This document shows positions 23,880 through 34,969 of a stretch of 64,000 nucleotides of DNA, one piece after another. How positions within the stretch are numbered: the stretch's first letter is position 1; every line of letters begins with the position of its first letter. The notes below the pieces were generated by a model. The model was not told where the DNA came from. It saw only the letters and a program-made list of their open reading frames with translations, and made no database searches. The DNA is taken from NCBI GenBank assembly GCA_949752795.1, contig OX457061.1, positions 28,834,425-28,898,424 of the forward strand, written 5' to 3'. This DNA comes from Hyperoodon ampullatus. Lineage: Eukaryota; Chordata; Mammalia; Artiodactyla; Ziphiidae. Position numbers and translations under genes: made by a program.

Positions 23880-25145
23880 AAAACATGCAATAACTGCAGC
23901 GTCTTTCCAGACATCATAAGATACTAATGCTCTGGAAGAGATATTCCTTAATCATATTGACTTATCTGATACTATTTTAGATGTTTCAAATTTCAAACCT
24001 CAAGTGTGTTGCCCCAAATGCTTAGCATGATATCAAGAACTCAAATGATAAAGGCCATGGTGCATCTTACCTGGGCTAAAGTTTATTCCTGGTAGTGGAT
24101 AAGCCTGCGTAGATTATGAATGGATATAGGAGATCATTCCAGAGAGCTATGAAGAAGAGACCAATAGAACATACAGATTCATAATGCACAAAGAAGAATT
24201 TCTTGATGTCTGTAAACTTATTTCTGAAAATTATATTTTTTAATTGTGGAATAGGGGAGTTTAGCAGAAATGGAAAAGAAAAGAGGAAAAAGTACAATCA
24301 GCCATTTCTATAGAAATATAAATTAGAAAATAAAGTTTAATTTCAGGAATTCATTGGTTAAATTACTCTTTGTAAGATATCCAGAAACCAAATAATCTTT
24401 TAAGATATTGTTGCTATTGATAAAGAAATTTCAAGTTTACTAAATGTCTTAGAAATTGGAATACAGAGTCCTTTTGCAAGTTGGGGCTGCCTACATACTG
24501 TAGTGATTATAAAATAGCAATGAGTCCAGCTTGCTCACGTAGTAAAAAGCTGCTTTTATGTTCTTTTAATTAGAGTAGATGTTTCTCCCTTGATACTTAA
24601 AATTATAGATTATACTTGTACTTGGAAAGCCATAATGAATTTCTGATGACAGTTAAGAATGTGGGACCTTGGGAGTAGTTGCCCTCAGCAAGAAAGCCAA
24701 AATTGTGTGTCAGTAAATAGATTAACATAAATTTATGTGTTCTTCATGGTATTACTACTAACTGGTAATAAAACCTTATTAGGGATTCACTGTGTATGAA
24801 AATTTTAAAAGATTTTATGATTCTATATGACACAGTCACATTTATGGTTTGTTTACCTTTTGTACAAGTATTTGCCAAGTACTCTTCATTTATCTTTTCT
24901 ACGTATTGGTTAAATATTATTTTGCCCTCAAAGACATGACTAGGAGCTAGGTACTGCTGTAAAAAAGATGTTTTATCTTAATTCTCAGAAGAATAGAATT
25001 TCTTCATTACTTGATTTTCTCCAGAATTAGACACCAGACTACAAATGTATGGAATTACTTTAGATCCGAGGGAGAAAGCAGTCAACATGCAAATCATGTT
25101 GTAGAATATAATCTCATCCTCTCCTCAAGGAAGATAATCTCAAGA
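23880..25145. other. AT-rich intergenic DNA, no gene seen
   Basis: No nameable repeat and no convincing coding region. The minus-strand open frame at 24076-24297 is hydrophobic simply because of its T-rich codons. Confidence 0.45.
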
Positions 25146-25149
25146 CCTA

Positions 25150-25645
25150 TTCAGTCATGCTATTTGTCCTAAAGTTCAGCATCTCTAGGTGATGAGAGTG
25201 ATGTATAACTTGCTTTTCTCACTCAACACTTTTAGAGATCTGTTTACACTTTTAAATTTTGATATAATTTATTCGTTTTACTTCCTACACTGTATTTTCC
25301 ATGCATATAAACAATGTCTTCACTCATTTTCCTACTATAGACATTTATGTTGTTTCTAATTTTTTCTTAATAGAGACCATACCTATGTGGGCATCCTTAT
25401 ATAAATTTCTGGTATAAACATGTAAAAGTTAATCTGGACAGAGAATATATTTAGAAACAGAAGTGCAGGGTCTTAGTTTATTCTTTAAGGTGTTGCAATA
25501 TCTTGACACATGACCTGCAGTTAATTTCCAATTTATTTATATTTTGACAAAACGTGATACTGTCAAACTTTCTGACTGTCCCCAATAAAATTCAGGTAAT
25601 GATATTACATTGTTGGTTCAATTAGCTTTTCCCTTACTACTAGTG
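25150..25645 (-). mobile_element. Old L1 (L1M-class) 3' region, reverse orientation
   Basis: The plus strand shows inverted L1 3' words: 'tgcttttctcactcaacact', 'tcatttt...ctatagacatttatgttgtttc', 'gggcatccttatataaattt', 'agaaacagaagtgcagggtc' and 'gataatgatattacattgtt'-like sequence. This is a diverged relic. Confidence 0.6.
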
Positions 25646-25649
25646 ACAT

Positions 25650-26040
25650 AAGAGGATTTTTTTTTTTTTTTTACATTCTTAATGGAAGTTTACTTTTCCT
25701 CTTGTGGAAATTGCATGCTTGAAATACTAATCCAATTCCTACATTCTTTGTCATTTTCGTGGTGACTCACTGGAATTCTGTATGCATTGTAAAGCAATTT
25801 TGTGCATAGAATACTTTTCTTCCCTGTGTATAGCAGGTTCTTTAACTTCATTTACATCATCTTTTGATCTTATATCTTTGCCCTCCCATATGAGTCAGTA
25901 TGTCTAGTTATAGAAGGGATTGTATCTCAAGGAATGTGACAGAGAAAAACGTGAAGTGATCACCATCACTCACTTCCCATAAATCATAGAAATAATTTGG
26001 TATCATTCACAGTGAAGGTTACAAGACTATTAAATTATGT
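25650..26040. other. Intergenic DNA, no gene seen
   Basis: A T run occurs at 25657-25673. Otherwise nothing is recognisable. Confidence 0.4.
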
Positions 26041-26044
26041 TAAA

Positions 26045-26235
26045 AGGAAAGAGGCCAGATAGTAAACACTTTAGGCCTCCCATGCCACATACATCTCTAC
26101 TGCTGGTAAATTAAGGATTTTTTAAAAATAAAGGGATGATAGCTGCATATATGTTAACTATGTAAAAAGCTACTTAAACTTTTTTTTCATAAGTATACCG
26201 TGGAAAAATCCCTGAATAGGCAGCAAACTAAATTA
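26045..26235 (+). mobile_element. Non-autonomous hAT-type DNA transposon fragment (tentative)
   Basis: 'gaggccagatagtaaacact' and 'ttaggcctcccatgccacat', followed by 'acatctctactgctg', resemble a widespread MER-type hAT element. That element's known form reads 'ggccagatagtaaatatttt', then 'aggctttgcgggcc'. Terminal inverted repeats are not seen. Both the family and the strand sense are tentative. Confidence 0.35.
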
Positions 26236-26239
26236 CAGT

Positions 26240-27585
26240 TGAAGTGCTTTCTATTTCCAGGTAAACACATTTTCTGGTGGAATTCTTTTAACAATTTAAC
26301 AATAAATAATCAATTACTTAGAAACTACCAGAAAGTGTGAAGTCCCAAAGTTCATTAACCAAGAAATATTCCTAAGTGAAATGTAACCAGCTTGTTTGTA
26401 CCTTGTATAGTCTGAGCACAGTTTACTGTTTTTTCTTTATTCTAATATAACAAATACAATCATTATTAGACTGATGTCACACATGGAAACTCTTAAGGCT
26501 AGAGAGGGGAAACAAAGCAATGAAATAGGTTTTTGGAAAAGAAGGTGGTTTGCATCAGTCATGTGCAATTAAACCAGTCCTATAATCAAAGTACAATAAA
26601 CCCCAGGAGTCCAGCCCTGATTATCTGTGAGTTACCGATGTGTGAGATGGAATATTCAAGGTGGTAATGTGAAGTATAACCCTTTGATAAAAGCCAAGAG
26701 CACTCACAAGGAGCTTCTAGTGATTTAATGGAAAGTAAAATCTCACTATGGGATTCTAGTGCAGTGAGGGCCAATATATAGTGATTTTACAATGTATTGT
26801 CAATGATATTGATAGTGGAGTTGTTTATTCATGGGTCAAATTTAGATATTACCCCTTGTGTACACAGTTTCAGTCTACTTTTAAAGTAAAACCTGGAAAC
26901 ACTATGTTAGATATTATTTTGCTCAGAAACCCTGAGTATCGTCATACAGATGCTGTTCAACGCAGCCCAACTGAGGAAGGGTATGAGTACTAAAATTCAG
27001 CCTCTTTGCCAAGCCATGCACCTTGGCACAAGGCTGCATACACTAAAAAGAGGTGCCTTTTTAATAATTATCACAAAAATGCCATATGAGCCAAGTCTGA
27101 CCTCATTTAGTTTTCCCCATTATCAACATAATCTCAAAGTCTCTTTGTGTTGCTAATCAGTATTGAGTCAGTAGTTTAGAGAAAGATGTTTGTGATAAGG
27201 CTAGGGAATCAAAACTGTGTCACTGTAAGTTAATTAGCATACTCAGGAACAATACTGTCATCTGAAAAATGTCATTTCTCCCAAACTTCTAGGCCACATT
27301 TCAAAATACCTGCTTTATAGTTTCATCTCAATATTCCACCAATGCCTCAATTCAGTACAAATTTATTACCTATCCACTCCAAGCTGCTCCTCCTCTATTT
27401 CTTTATTTAAATAATCCCATTTTATATCAAATAGCTTAAAACTCCACCAGCATTACTTACCCTTTGCTCTCACACCCATTTGTCACTTTCCCAGAACACA
27501 ATCTTTCTTAGTACCTCCTCACTCTAATTTATCCTGTATTGATACTTACTGCTACTTACATGTATCAGAGATACAGCTCCAGTTT
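26240..27585. other. Intergenic DNA, no gene seen
   Basis: Mixed-composition sequence. Overlapping open frames at 26781-27156 show no family motifs and no clear exon boundaries. Confidence 0.4.
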
Positions 27586-27589
27586 TATC

Positions 27590-27830
27590 ATTTCCCAGGT
27601 CAAATATCTTTAATGGCTCTTCATTCCCTGAACAATTACTTTTAAACTACTTGCCCTGATATTCAACGTCATCCATAAACTGCCCCATCCTGACATTTTC
27701 CATTTTACTTTCCAGGATTTACGCCAGAGAAACTATTTTCCCATAGATGAGCCATGTAGAAGGAAAATGCCTTACTCAAAATGTTAATACCAACACATTC
27801 TTCTGAATTCCCAGTATCTTTCATGAACTT
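27590..27830 (+). mobile_element. L2 LINE 3' region
   Basis: Order of words as in L2: 'atctttaatggctcttcatt', 'ttttaaactacttgccctga', 'ttcaacgtcatccataaact', 'gccccatcctgacattttcc' and 'atttacgccagag'. Confidence 0.55.
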
Positions 27831-29254
27831 ATTTTTAAATAATAGCTTATTGAGATAAAATACACAATTAATTCACCCATTTAAAGTGTACAATTCATTA
27901 GTTTTTAGTATATGCACAGAGCTGTGAAACCATCGGCACAATCAATTTTCATCACACTAAAAGTTAACACTATATCCATTAGTAGTCACTCATCAATTCC
28001 TCCTAATTCCCCCGTCCTAGGCAACTACAATATATCCTCTGGACACTTCATATAAATAGAATAATTCAACATGCAGTATTTTGTGACTGACTTCTTCACT
28101 AAGTATAATATTTTTAAGGTTTATCCATGCTGTAGCATGTGTCAGTACTTCATTTATCTTTATTGCTAAAAAATATTACATTATAAGGATATACCAAACT
28201 GACAGTTTTCCAAAGTGGCTGTACCATTTACATTCCCTTTAGCAGTGTATGAGAGTTCCAATTCTTCCATAATCTCATTGATATGTGTTATTATCTGACT
28301 TTTTGATTATAACCATCCTAGTGGGTGTGAAGTAGTATGTCACTGTGGTTTTGATTTTTATTTCCCTGATAGCTAATGATGTTGAGGATCTTTTCATGTG
28401 CTTATTTGCCATTTACATATTTTTTCTGGAGAACTATCTATTGTGATCCTTTGCTAATTGTTTAATTAGGTTACTTTCTTTTACTGAGTTTTAAGAATTC
28501 TTATTCTAGATTCAAGGCTGTTATAAGGTAAATTATTTTCTCCCATTTTTGTGGGTTGTTTTACCCTTTGTGATAATATTAGATTTATTATTTTTCTTTT
28601 GTTGCTTGGGCTTGGTGTCGTATCTAAAAGGCTTTGCCTAATTCAAGGTTATAAAGAATTATGCATAATTTTCTTCTAAGAGCTTTACAGTTTAGTTCTT
28701 ACATTTAGGTCTCTGATTTCTTTTGAATTCATTTTGTGAATAATGTGAAGATGAGATCCCATTTCATTCATTTGCTCATGAATATCCATTTGGCCCAGAA
28801 CCATATGTTGCAAATATCTATCTTTCCTTAATACATTTTCTTGAAACCCTTGACAAAATAAATTCATCATAAATGTGAGGGTTTACTTCTGGATTCTTAA
28901 TTATATTCAATTTATCTGTATGTTTAACCTTAGGTCTGCACCTCATGGTCTTGATTATTGCTTTGTAGTACAGTAAGTTTTGAAACTGGGATATGTGAGC
29001 CCTCCAACTTTGCTCTTCTTTTCAATATTGTTTTGGTTCTTCTTGGTTGCTTGCATTTACAGTTTGAGGTTCAGGCTTGATTTCTGAAATGAAGTCACAT
29101 GAGCTTTTGATAGGAGGTGTGCTGAATCTGTACATCAATTTCAGGAGTATTGTCATCTTAACAATATTAAGTCTTCTGATCCATGAACATGGAGTGTCTT
29201 TCGGTTTAATTCTTCTTTAACTGCTTTCAACAAAGTTTTATAGTTTACAGAGTA

Positions 29255-29723
29255 CAGGCATACCTTAGAGATACCATGGGTTCAGTTCCAGACCACTGCA
29301 ATAAAGTGAATATTGAAACAAAACAAGTCACGTAAATTTTTTAACTTTCAAGGCATATGAAAGCTATGTTTATACTATACTGTAGTCTATTAAGTGTGTG
29401 CTAGCATTATGTCTAAAAAATGTACATACCTTAATTTAAAAAAAACTTCTTTGCTAAAAACTGCTGATCATCATTTGAGCCTTCGGTGTGTCATAATCTT
29501 TTTGCAACAGTAACATCAAAGATCACCAATGACAGATCGCCATAACAAATAAAAGTTTGAAATACTTCAAGAATTACTAAAATGTAATACAAAGTCACAA
29601 AGTGAGCAAATGCCATTGGAAAAATGGCATTGATAGACTTGCTTGATACAGCATTGCCACAAACCTTCAATTTTTAAAACACACAGTATCTGCTGCGAAG
29701 CACAATAAAATTAGGTATACCTG
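29255..29723. mobile_element. Miniature Tigger1-type DNA transposon
   Basis: A 469-bp element starts CAGGCATACCTTAGAG and ends with the inverted counterpart AGGTATACCTG. It is flanked by TA on both sides (29253-29254 and 29724-29725), the target duplication of Tc1/mariner/pogo elements. Its left end reads 'ttccagaccactgcaataaa', and its right end matches the end of the Tigger1-like element at 46.2-46.39 kb. The transposase gene is deleted, so this is a non-autonomous internal-deletion form. Confidence 0.92.
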
Positions 29724-29812
29724 TATAAGTTTTGTCCTTATTTTGTTAAAATTTATTCCTAGGTATTTTATTCTTTTTGATGATATTGAAACAGGATTGT
29801 TTCCTTACTTTT

Positions 29813-30031
29813 TTCTTTTCTTTTTTTTTTTTTTTTTTTGCGGTACGCAGGCCTCTCACTGTTGTGGCCTCTCCCGTTGCAGAGCACAGGCTCCGGACGC
29901 GCAGGCTCAGCGGCCATGGCTCACGGGCCCAGCCGCTCCGCGGCATGTGGGATCCTCCCGGACCGCGGCACAGACCTGTGTCCCCTGCATCGGCAGGCGG
30001 ACTCTCAACCACTGCGCCACCAGGGAAGCCC
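29813..30031 (-). mobile_element. CHR-type tRNA-derived SINE
   Basis: A minus-strand SINE in which a T run (the inverted A tail) is followed by the inverted body and ends at the 'ggaagccc' that marks the 5' head. The target duplication TGTTTCCTTACTTTT is perfect (29798-29812 and 30032-30046). The tRNA-like A and B boxes lie at the right end on the minus strand. Open frames across it are readthrough of the SINE. Confidence 0.95.
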
Positions 30032-31210
30032 TGTTTCCTTACTTTTAAATTTGAATTTTTCATTGCTACTCTATAGAAATACAACTGATTTTATTAGAAC
30101 TCATTTATTAGTTCTAATACATTTTTTTTTAAGTGGATTCTTTAGGAATTTCTATATACAAGATTAGGCCATCTATGGATACACATAGTTGAACTTTGTC
30201 CTTTCCAATCTGAATGCTTTTTGTTTTGCTTCTTAAATTTCTTGGCTAAAACCTCCAGTTGAAGAGAAGTGATGAGAGTGACATTCTTTCTTGTTCCTGA
30301 TTTAGGAGAAAACATTTCATTCTTTCAAAATTAGATATTACGTTAGCTATGGGTTTTTCATACATGCCTGTTATCAGGTTGAGGAAGATCCCTTTTATTC
30401 ATAGTTGGTTGAGTGTTTTATTATCAAGTGATATGGGATTTTTATCAATTTTTTTCTGAATCTATTGAGATGATTATGTTGTTTTAAAAAAATTGTTTAG
30501 TCCATTATTATACTGATAATGGCATATTGCATCATTTGATTTTCAGATGTCAAACCAACCTTGTATTCCTGGATAAATTCTACTTAGTTATAATGTATAA
30601 TTTTAAAAATATTTTGCTGGGTTTGGCTTTCTATAATTTTGTTCAAGATTTTGCATTTATATTCATGAGATATTGGTCTGTAGTTTTCTTTTTTGTGCTT
30701 TGTCTGGTTTTGACAAAGAATGAATTGAGTTCACTCTCTTCTATTTTTTGAACTGTTTGTAAAGAAGTTATATTATCTTTCATACGTTTGGTAGAAATCA
30801 CCAATGAAGCCATCTGGGCCTGAGCTTTTACTGTATGGGTAGTTTTTGATTACTAATTCCATATCTTGTTATAGGTTCATTCAGATTGTATATTCCTTCG
30901 AGTCAGTTTTAGTAGTTTGTATGAATTTGTTTCTATGAAATTTTCCATTTCAACTAAATTGACTAACTTGTTAGAATGCAATCAGTCATAGTATATTCCC
31001 TTATAATATTTAATATAATTTTTTCTGTAAGGACAGTAGTAATATCACTTCTTTCTTTTTTGATTCTGATAATTTGAATGTTCATTTTTTTTTCTTGGCC
31101 AATCTAGCTAATGGTTTGTCAAATTTATTGAAATTTTCAAAGAACCAGCTTTTGTTATTTTTATTTTCTCTATCATTTTTTATTGTCTTAATAATTAATT
31201 TCCATCCTAC

Positions 31211-31424
31211 TTTTTTTTTTTTTTTTTTTTTTGCGTTACGTGGGCCTCTCACCGTTGTGGCCTCTCCGGTTGCGGAGCACAGGCTCCGGACGCGCAGGCT
31301 CAGCGGCCATGGCTCATGGGCCCAGCCGCTCCGCGGCATGTGGGATCTTCCTGGACCGGGGCACGAACCTGTGTCCCCTGCATCGGCAGGCGGACTCTCA
31401 ACCACTGCAACACCAGGGAAGCCC
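31211..31424 (-). mobile_element. CHR-type SINE, first of a tandem pair
   Basis: Same family and orientation as the SINE at 29.8 kb, with a 22-base T run at its left and a head ending 'gggaagccc'. It sits inside the old L1. A second SINE has inserted at its right boundary, which obscures its own target duplication. Confidence 0.94.
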
Positions 31425-31431
31425 CCCAGTC

Positions 31432-31435
<4 letters not shown>

Positions 31436-31469
<34 letters not shown>

Positions 31470-31659
31470 GGTACACGGGCCTCTCACTGCTGTGGCCTCT
31501 CCCGTTGTGGAGCACAGGCTCCGGACGCTCAGGCTCAGCGGCCATGGCTCACGGGCCCAGCCGCTCCACGGCATGTGGGATCTTCCCAGACCGGGGCACG
31601 AACCCGTGTCCCCTGCATCGGCAGGCAGATTCTCAACCACTGCGCCACCAGGGAAGCCC
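31436..31659 (-). mobile_element. CHR-type SINE, second of a tandem pair
   Basis: It begins with a long T run and ends 'gggaagccc'. The target duplication CCCCAGTCTACTTTTT is at 31424-31439 and 31661-31676. The first copy abuts the head of the preceding SINE, so this copy is the younger. Short T-rich sites next to older SINEs are common L1-endonuclease targets. Confidence 0.94.
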
Positions 31660-31724
31660 CCCCCAGTCTACTTTTTAAAAACTGCTTCTTTCTGCTTGCT
31701 TCAGATTTAGTTACTCGAATTTCA

Positions 31725-32880
31725 TCATGTACTAGCCAGCAGGTAGGATGGAGGAGTCAGGAGGCATGGAGTGCACACACATTTGTTTAGGGGTCACAAT
31801 GGATAACTGGTGCTTCTCATTTTTACTCACTTATATTGTCTAGCAATAATTATACAAGCTTTAAAGGGGGCTGGGAAATGTAATCTCTACCTGAGGAGTC
31901 ATGCACCCAGGTAAAACTTGATATTACATTATTACAAATTAAAATATAAAGATCAGTGGATAATATTAGGTAAGACCTAGAAAATATTAGAAATTATTAG
32001 GATGATTTGAGCAAATGAATGTTGGGAAGAATATTTACTTTCTGATATGGAAGAAAAGGTATTAGAATACCTCGCAAAGGGGGAAATATAACTACATACA
32101 AAAATATAATAATATGAGGGAATATGCTAATTTTGTTGTGAGAATATTATATAAAAAAAAGAAGATGGATAAAATATGTATTGGACTTGTGACTATTACT
32201 GTAATTTACCAATTAGATAAATTATATTAAATGAACTAGAGTGAGCAAATCTAGAGCTATACAATTAAGGATAATGTACATAGTTGAAAGAACCATTATA
32301 TGACTAAAATTTTTTGAAATATTGATTGAAATATTAAATAGTATGGATTCAATCTTAATAAATATTTGTTATTCTAAGTGTGCTTTTGCCAAATAAAACT
32401 GTCAATACCCTGCAATTCTCACATGAAAAGAAATGATTATTAGGGAGTTTCTCTCATTTCAAACCAGAAATCATCTCTGTAGAAATGATTGCATTCTCTC
32501 TATTTACAAAAGCAGCAACCCATTTATTTGTATTCCCCAAATGAATTCTAGGTACTGCATTTTGTTATACTATAGCTCTTTTTAAAAGACCTATGAGTCA
32601 AAAAATAATAATAAATACAATTGTCTCTACTTATATTTATTATTTTCTTTCACTTTAAGATGCTCTTCTTAGTCAACCGCAGCTCTTTTTTTGTTAAATA
32701 TCTTTAAAGTCCTTCTTTTCACATGGTTTTCCATCAGCATTGCAGTTGATTTTAAGGTTTTTATATATTAATTACCATCACTATATATATATTTAGCAAA
32801 ACACAACACAGGATCTTAGAATAAAAGAATGGGCTAGTGTGCATTACTGCATTATTTACAACATATATAAAAGTCAAAAA
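31725..32880. other. AT-rich intergenic DNA, no gene seen
   Basis: No named repeat and no coding region. The A-rich plus strand at 31950-32350 could be old LINE sequence. Confidence 0.4.
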
Positions 32881-32884
32881 GTCT

Positions 32885-33560
32885 AGTTTAGAGAAAAGGG
32901 AACCCTTGAACACTGTTGGTGGGAATGTAAACTGGTACAGCCACTATGGAAAACAGTATGGAGATTTCTCAAAAACTAAAAATAGAACTACCATATGACC
33001 CAGCAATTCCACTCCTGAGTATATATCCAAAGAAACCCCTGAAACGCCAATCAAAAAGATATATCCACCCAATGTGCATAGCAGCGTTATTTACAATTGC
33101 CAAGACATGGAAACAACCTAATTGTCCATCAGTGAATGAATGGATAAAGAAAATGTGGTATTTGTATATTTACACACACACACACACACAGAGGAATACT
33201 ACTTAGCCATAAAAAAAATGAAATTTTGCCATTTGCAGCAACCTCAATGGTCTTGGAGGGCATTATGCTAGGTGAAATAAGTCAGACAGAAAAAGATAAA
33301 TACTGTATAATATCACTTATATATGTGATCTAAAAAAATACAACAAACTAGTGAATTTAACATAAAAGAAGCAGACTCACAGATATAGAGAAATAATTAG
33401 TGGTTACCAGTTGGCGGGGGGAAATACAGGGGTGGGAAAGTGGGAAGTATAAACTACTGGGTGTAAGATAGGCTCAATGATGTACTGTACAACACAGGGA
33501 ATATATCCAATATTTTGTAATAAATGTAAATGAAAAAATTGTATAAAAATATTTTTTTAA
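32885..33560 (+). mobile_element. Older LINE-1 3' end, 5' truncated
   Basis: It starts in the ORF2 zinc-knuckle area ('cactgttggtgggaatgtaa'). The frame at 32946-33206 reads IELPYDPAIPLLSIYPKKPL and then TIAKTWKQPNCPSVNEW, the ORF2p C terminus. It continues through 'gaaataagtcagacagaaaa' into a 3' UTR with 'agtggttaccag' and a final A-rich run. A CA microsatellite interrupts the coding end at 33172-33190. The 3' UTR differs from that of the younger L1s, so it belongs to another, older subfamily. Confidence 0.88.
33172..33190. repeat. (CA)n microsatellite within L1 ORF2
   Basis: About nine CA units at the position of the conserved MEYYSA segment of ORF2p. It arose inside the dead element. Confidence 0.9.
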
Positions 33561-33574
33561 AAAAGGGAAGGGAG

Positions 33575-34015
33575 AGGGGATTGTTATAGAATAAGAGACT
33601 TAAGGGACATAACAACCAAATGTAACATGTAGATCTTGTTAGGATCTTGATTCAAAAAAGAAGCAACTCTAAGGCATTTTTACAGATAACCAGAGAAATT
33701 TAATTATAGAATAGGTATAATAAAATATCACGGAATTATTGTTATAATGTGATAAAGGCAAGACATTATTAAAAATACTTCGTATCTGTTAGAGATGCAT
33801 ATGGAAGTGTTCACAAATTTTAAAAATATGATATCTAGTTATGCTTTAAAATATCCCAAGAATAGCATGGGTGAATAATACATGGAATGAAATTGGCAAA
33901 ACAGTGATACGTATTCAAGTTACATAATAAGACATGAGGATCATTATAGGTTTCTCTCTCCTTATATGCTTGAAATTTTTCATAATAAAAAGACTTAAGG
34001 GATGAAAACAATTGT
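33575..34015 (+). mobile_element. Old L1 (L1M-class) 3' UTR
   Basis: Words typical of old L1 3' UTRs occur in order: 'gagacttaagggacataaca', 'accaaatgtaacatgtagat', 'ttgttaggatcttgattc', 'gtgataaaggcaagacatta', 'ataagacatgaggatcatta' and 'gaaatttttcataataaaaa'. Confidence 0.65.
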
Positions 34016-34449
34016 AAGTAAATAAAAGGGTACCTAGTCCATTTGATCGTCCATTATCATTGAGCTTTGAAAGGTTGGTATATTTGTGCTAGAATTTTTT
34101 TTTTAGTTTTCTACACATATTTTTCATTAGCAATCCGATTTCTATTACTTTAAGATAGAATGCCTTCCATACCTTATATGGAAAGGAAGTTTACAATTGA
34201 CCACATTCTCAATCTATATAACCAAGGTTAAAAAGATTATCATAAATAAAATATTACTTCTAATGCTCAATAAAAAGCTGTTTATATATGCAATAACATC
34301 TAGTTTTGAAATGTACTGTTTTTAAAGTGATAAACCATACAATGGACAAAGTGTACGGCCAGGCAATTCACAAAAGAGGTGTTTAAAATAACCAATAAAA
34401 GCATGAAAAGAAAGTCAATGTCAACAGTAAACATAAAATTGCACATTTA

Positions 34450-34728
34450 GGGGAGGGGGAAGGGTAAGCTGTGACAAAGCGAAAGAGAGGCATGGACATA
34501 TATACACTACCAAACGTAAGGTAGATAGATAGTGGGAAGCAGCCGCAGAGCACAGGGAGATCAGCTGGGTGCTTTGTGACTGCCTGGAGGGGTGGGATGG
34601 GGAGGGGTGGGATGGGGAGGGTGGGAGGGAGGGAGATGCATGAGGGAAGGGATGTGGGAACAGATGTATATGTATGACTGATTCACTTTGTTATAAAGCA
34701 GAAACTAATAAAAAAAATAAATAAATAA
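34450..34728 (+). mobile_element. Very short 5'-truncated LINE-1 (3' UTR only)
   Basis: Only the last 280 bp of an L1 3' UTR plus a tail of repeated AAAT units are present. A perfect 15-bp target duplication, AAAATTGCACATTTA, brackets it (34435-34449 and 34729-34743). The body matches 23575-23815 of the other young L1, including 'acactaccaaacgtaa' and the G-rich tract. The readable duplication points to a fairly recent insertion. Confidence 0.93.
34589..34637 (+). repeat. G-rich tract with quadruplex potential
   Basis: Runs of three or four G separated by one to three bases, including a locally duplicated 'gggatggggaggggt' unit, lie within the L1 3' UTR. Such tracts are a known feature of L1 3' UTRs. 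Confidence 0.75.
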
Positions 34729-34969
34729 AAAATTGCACATTTAAACAAAAAAATGTATTTCCAAACTTCAAATGGAAGAAAATGAAAAGAAAAAAATTCT
34801 TACTTCAGTGAGAAAGAAAACGTAACTCTCTTACCTTGACGGTGGACTCTATTCTCTCAACAGTCCTGTTAGACAGCGATATGACAGCATCTAGTAAAAC
34901 TGATAATGCAGAAAAATACTCATTTCCACTTCAAGGTACATGCAACTGAACATTTTGTTTTAATTTCAA

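Larger units (their letters stand above)
27830..31720 (-). mobile_element. Old LINE-1, reverse orientation, split by four nested insertions
   Basis: An old L1 lies on the minus strand, from its 3' end at about 27835 to ORF2 linker sequence at about 31720. Inverted ORF2 C-terminal words occur at 28180-28420 ('tttccaaagtggctgtacca', 'accatcctagtgggtgtgaa', 'gatcttttcatgtgc'). The RT region follows at 30160-31020. At about 31100-31180 the minus strand reads KSWFFENFNKFDKPLARLAKK, the linker before RT. Four later elements interrupt it: a Tigger-derived element at 29255-29723 and SINEs at about 29813-30031, 31211-31424 and 31436-31659. The L1 sequence resumes cleanly after each, so the order of insertion is unambiguous. 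Confidence 0.88.

Noticed and set aside
31074..31790. Open frames up to 238 codons over the paired SINEs
   Set aside because: They read through SINE bodies and T runs (poly-Phe). The same protein-like strings recur at every CHR SINE in the window on the matching strand, so they are repeat readthrough, not genes.
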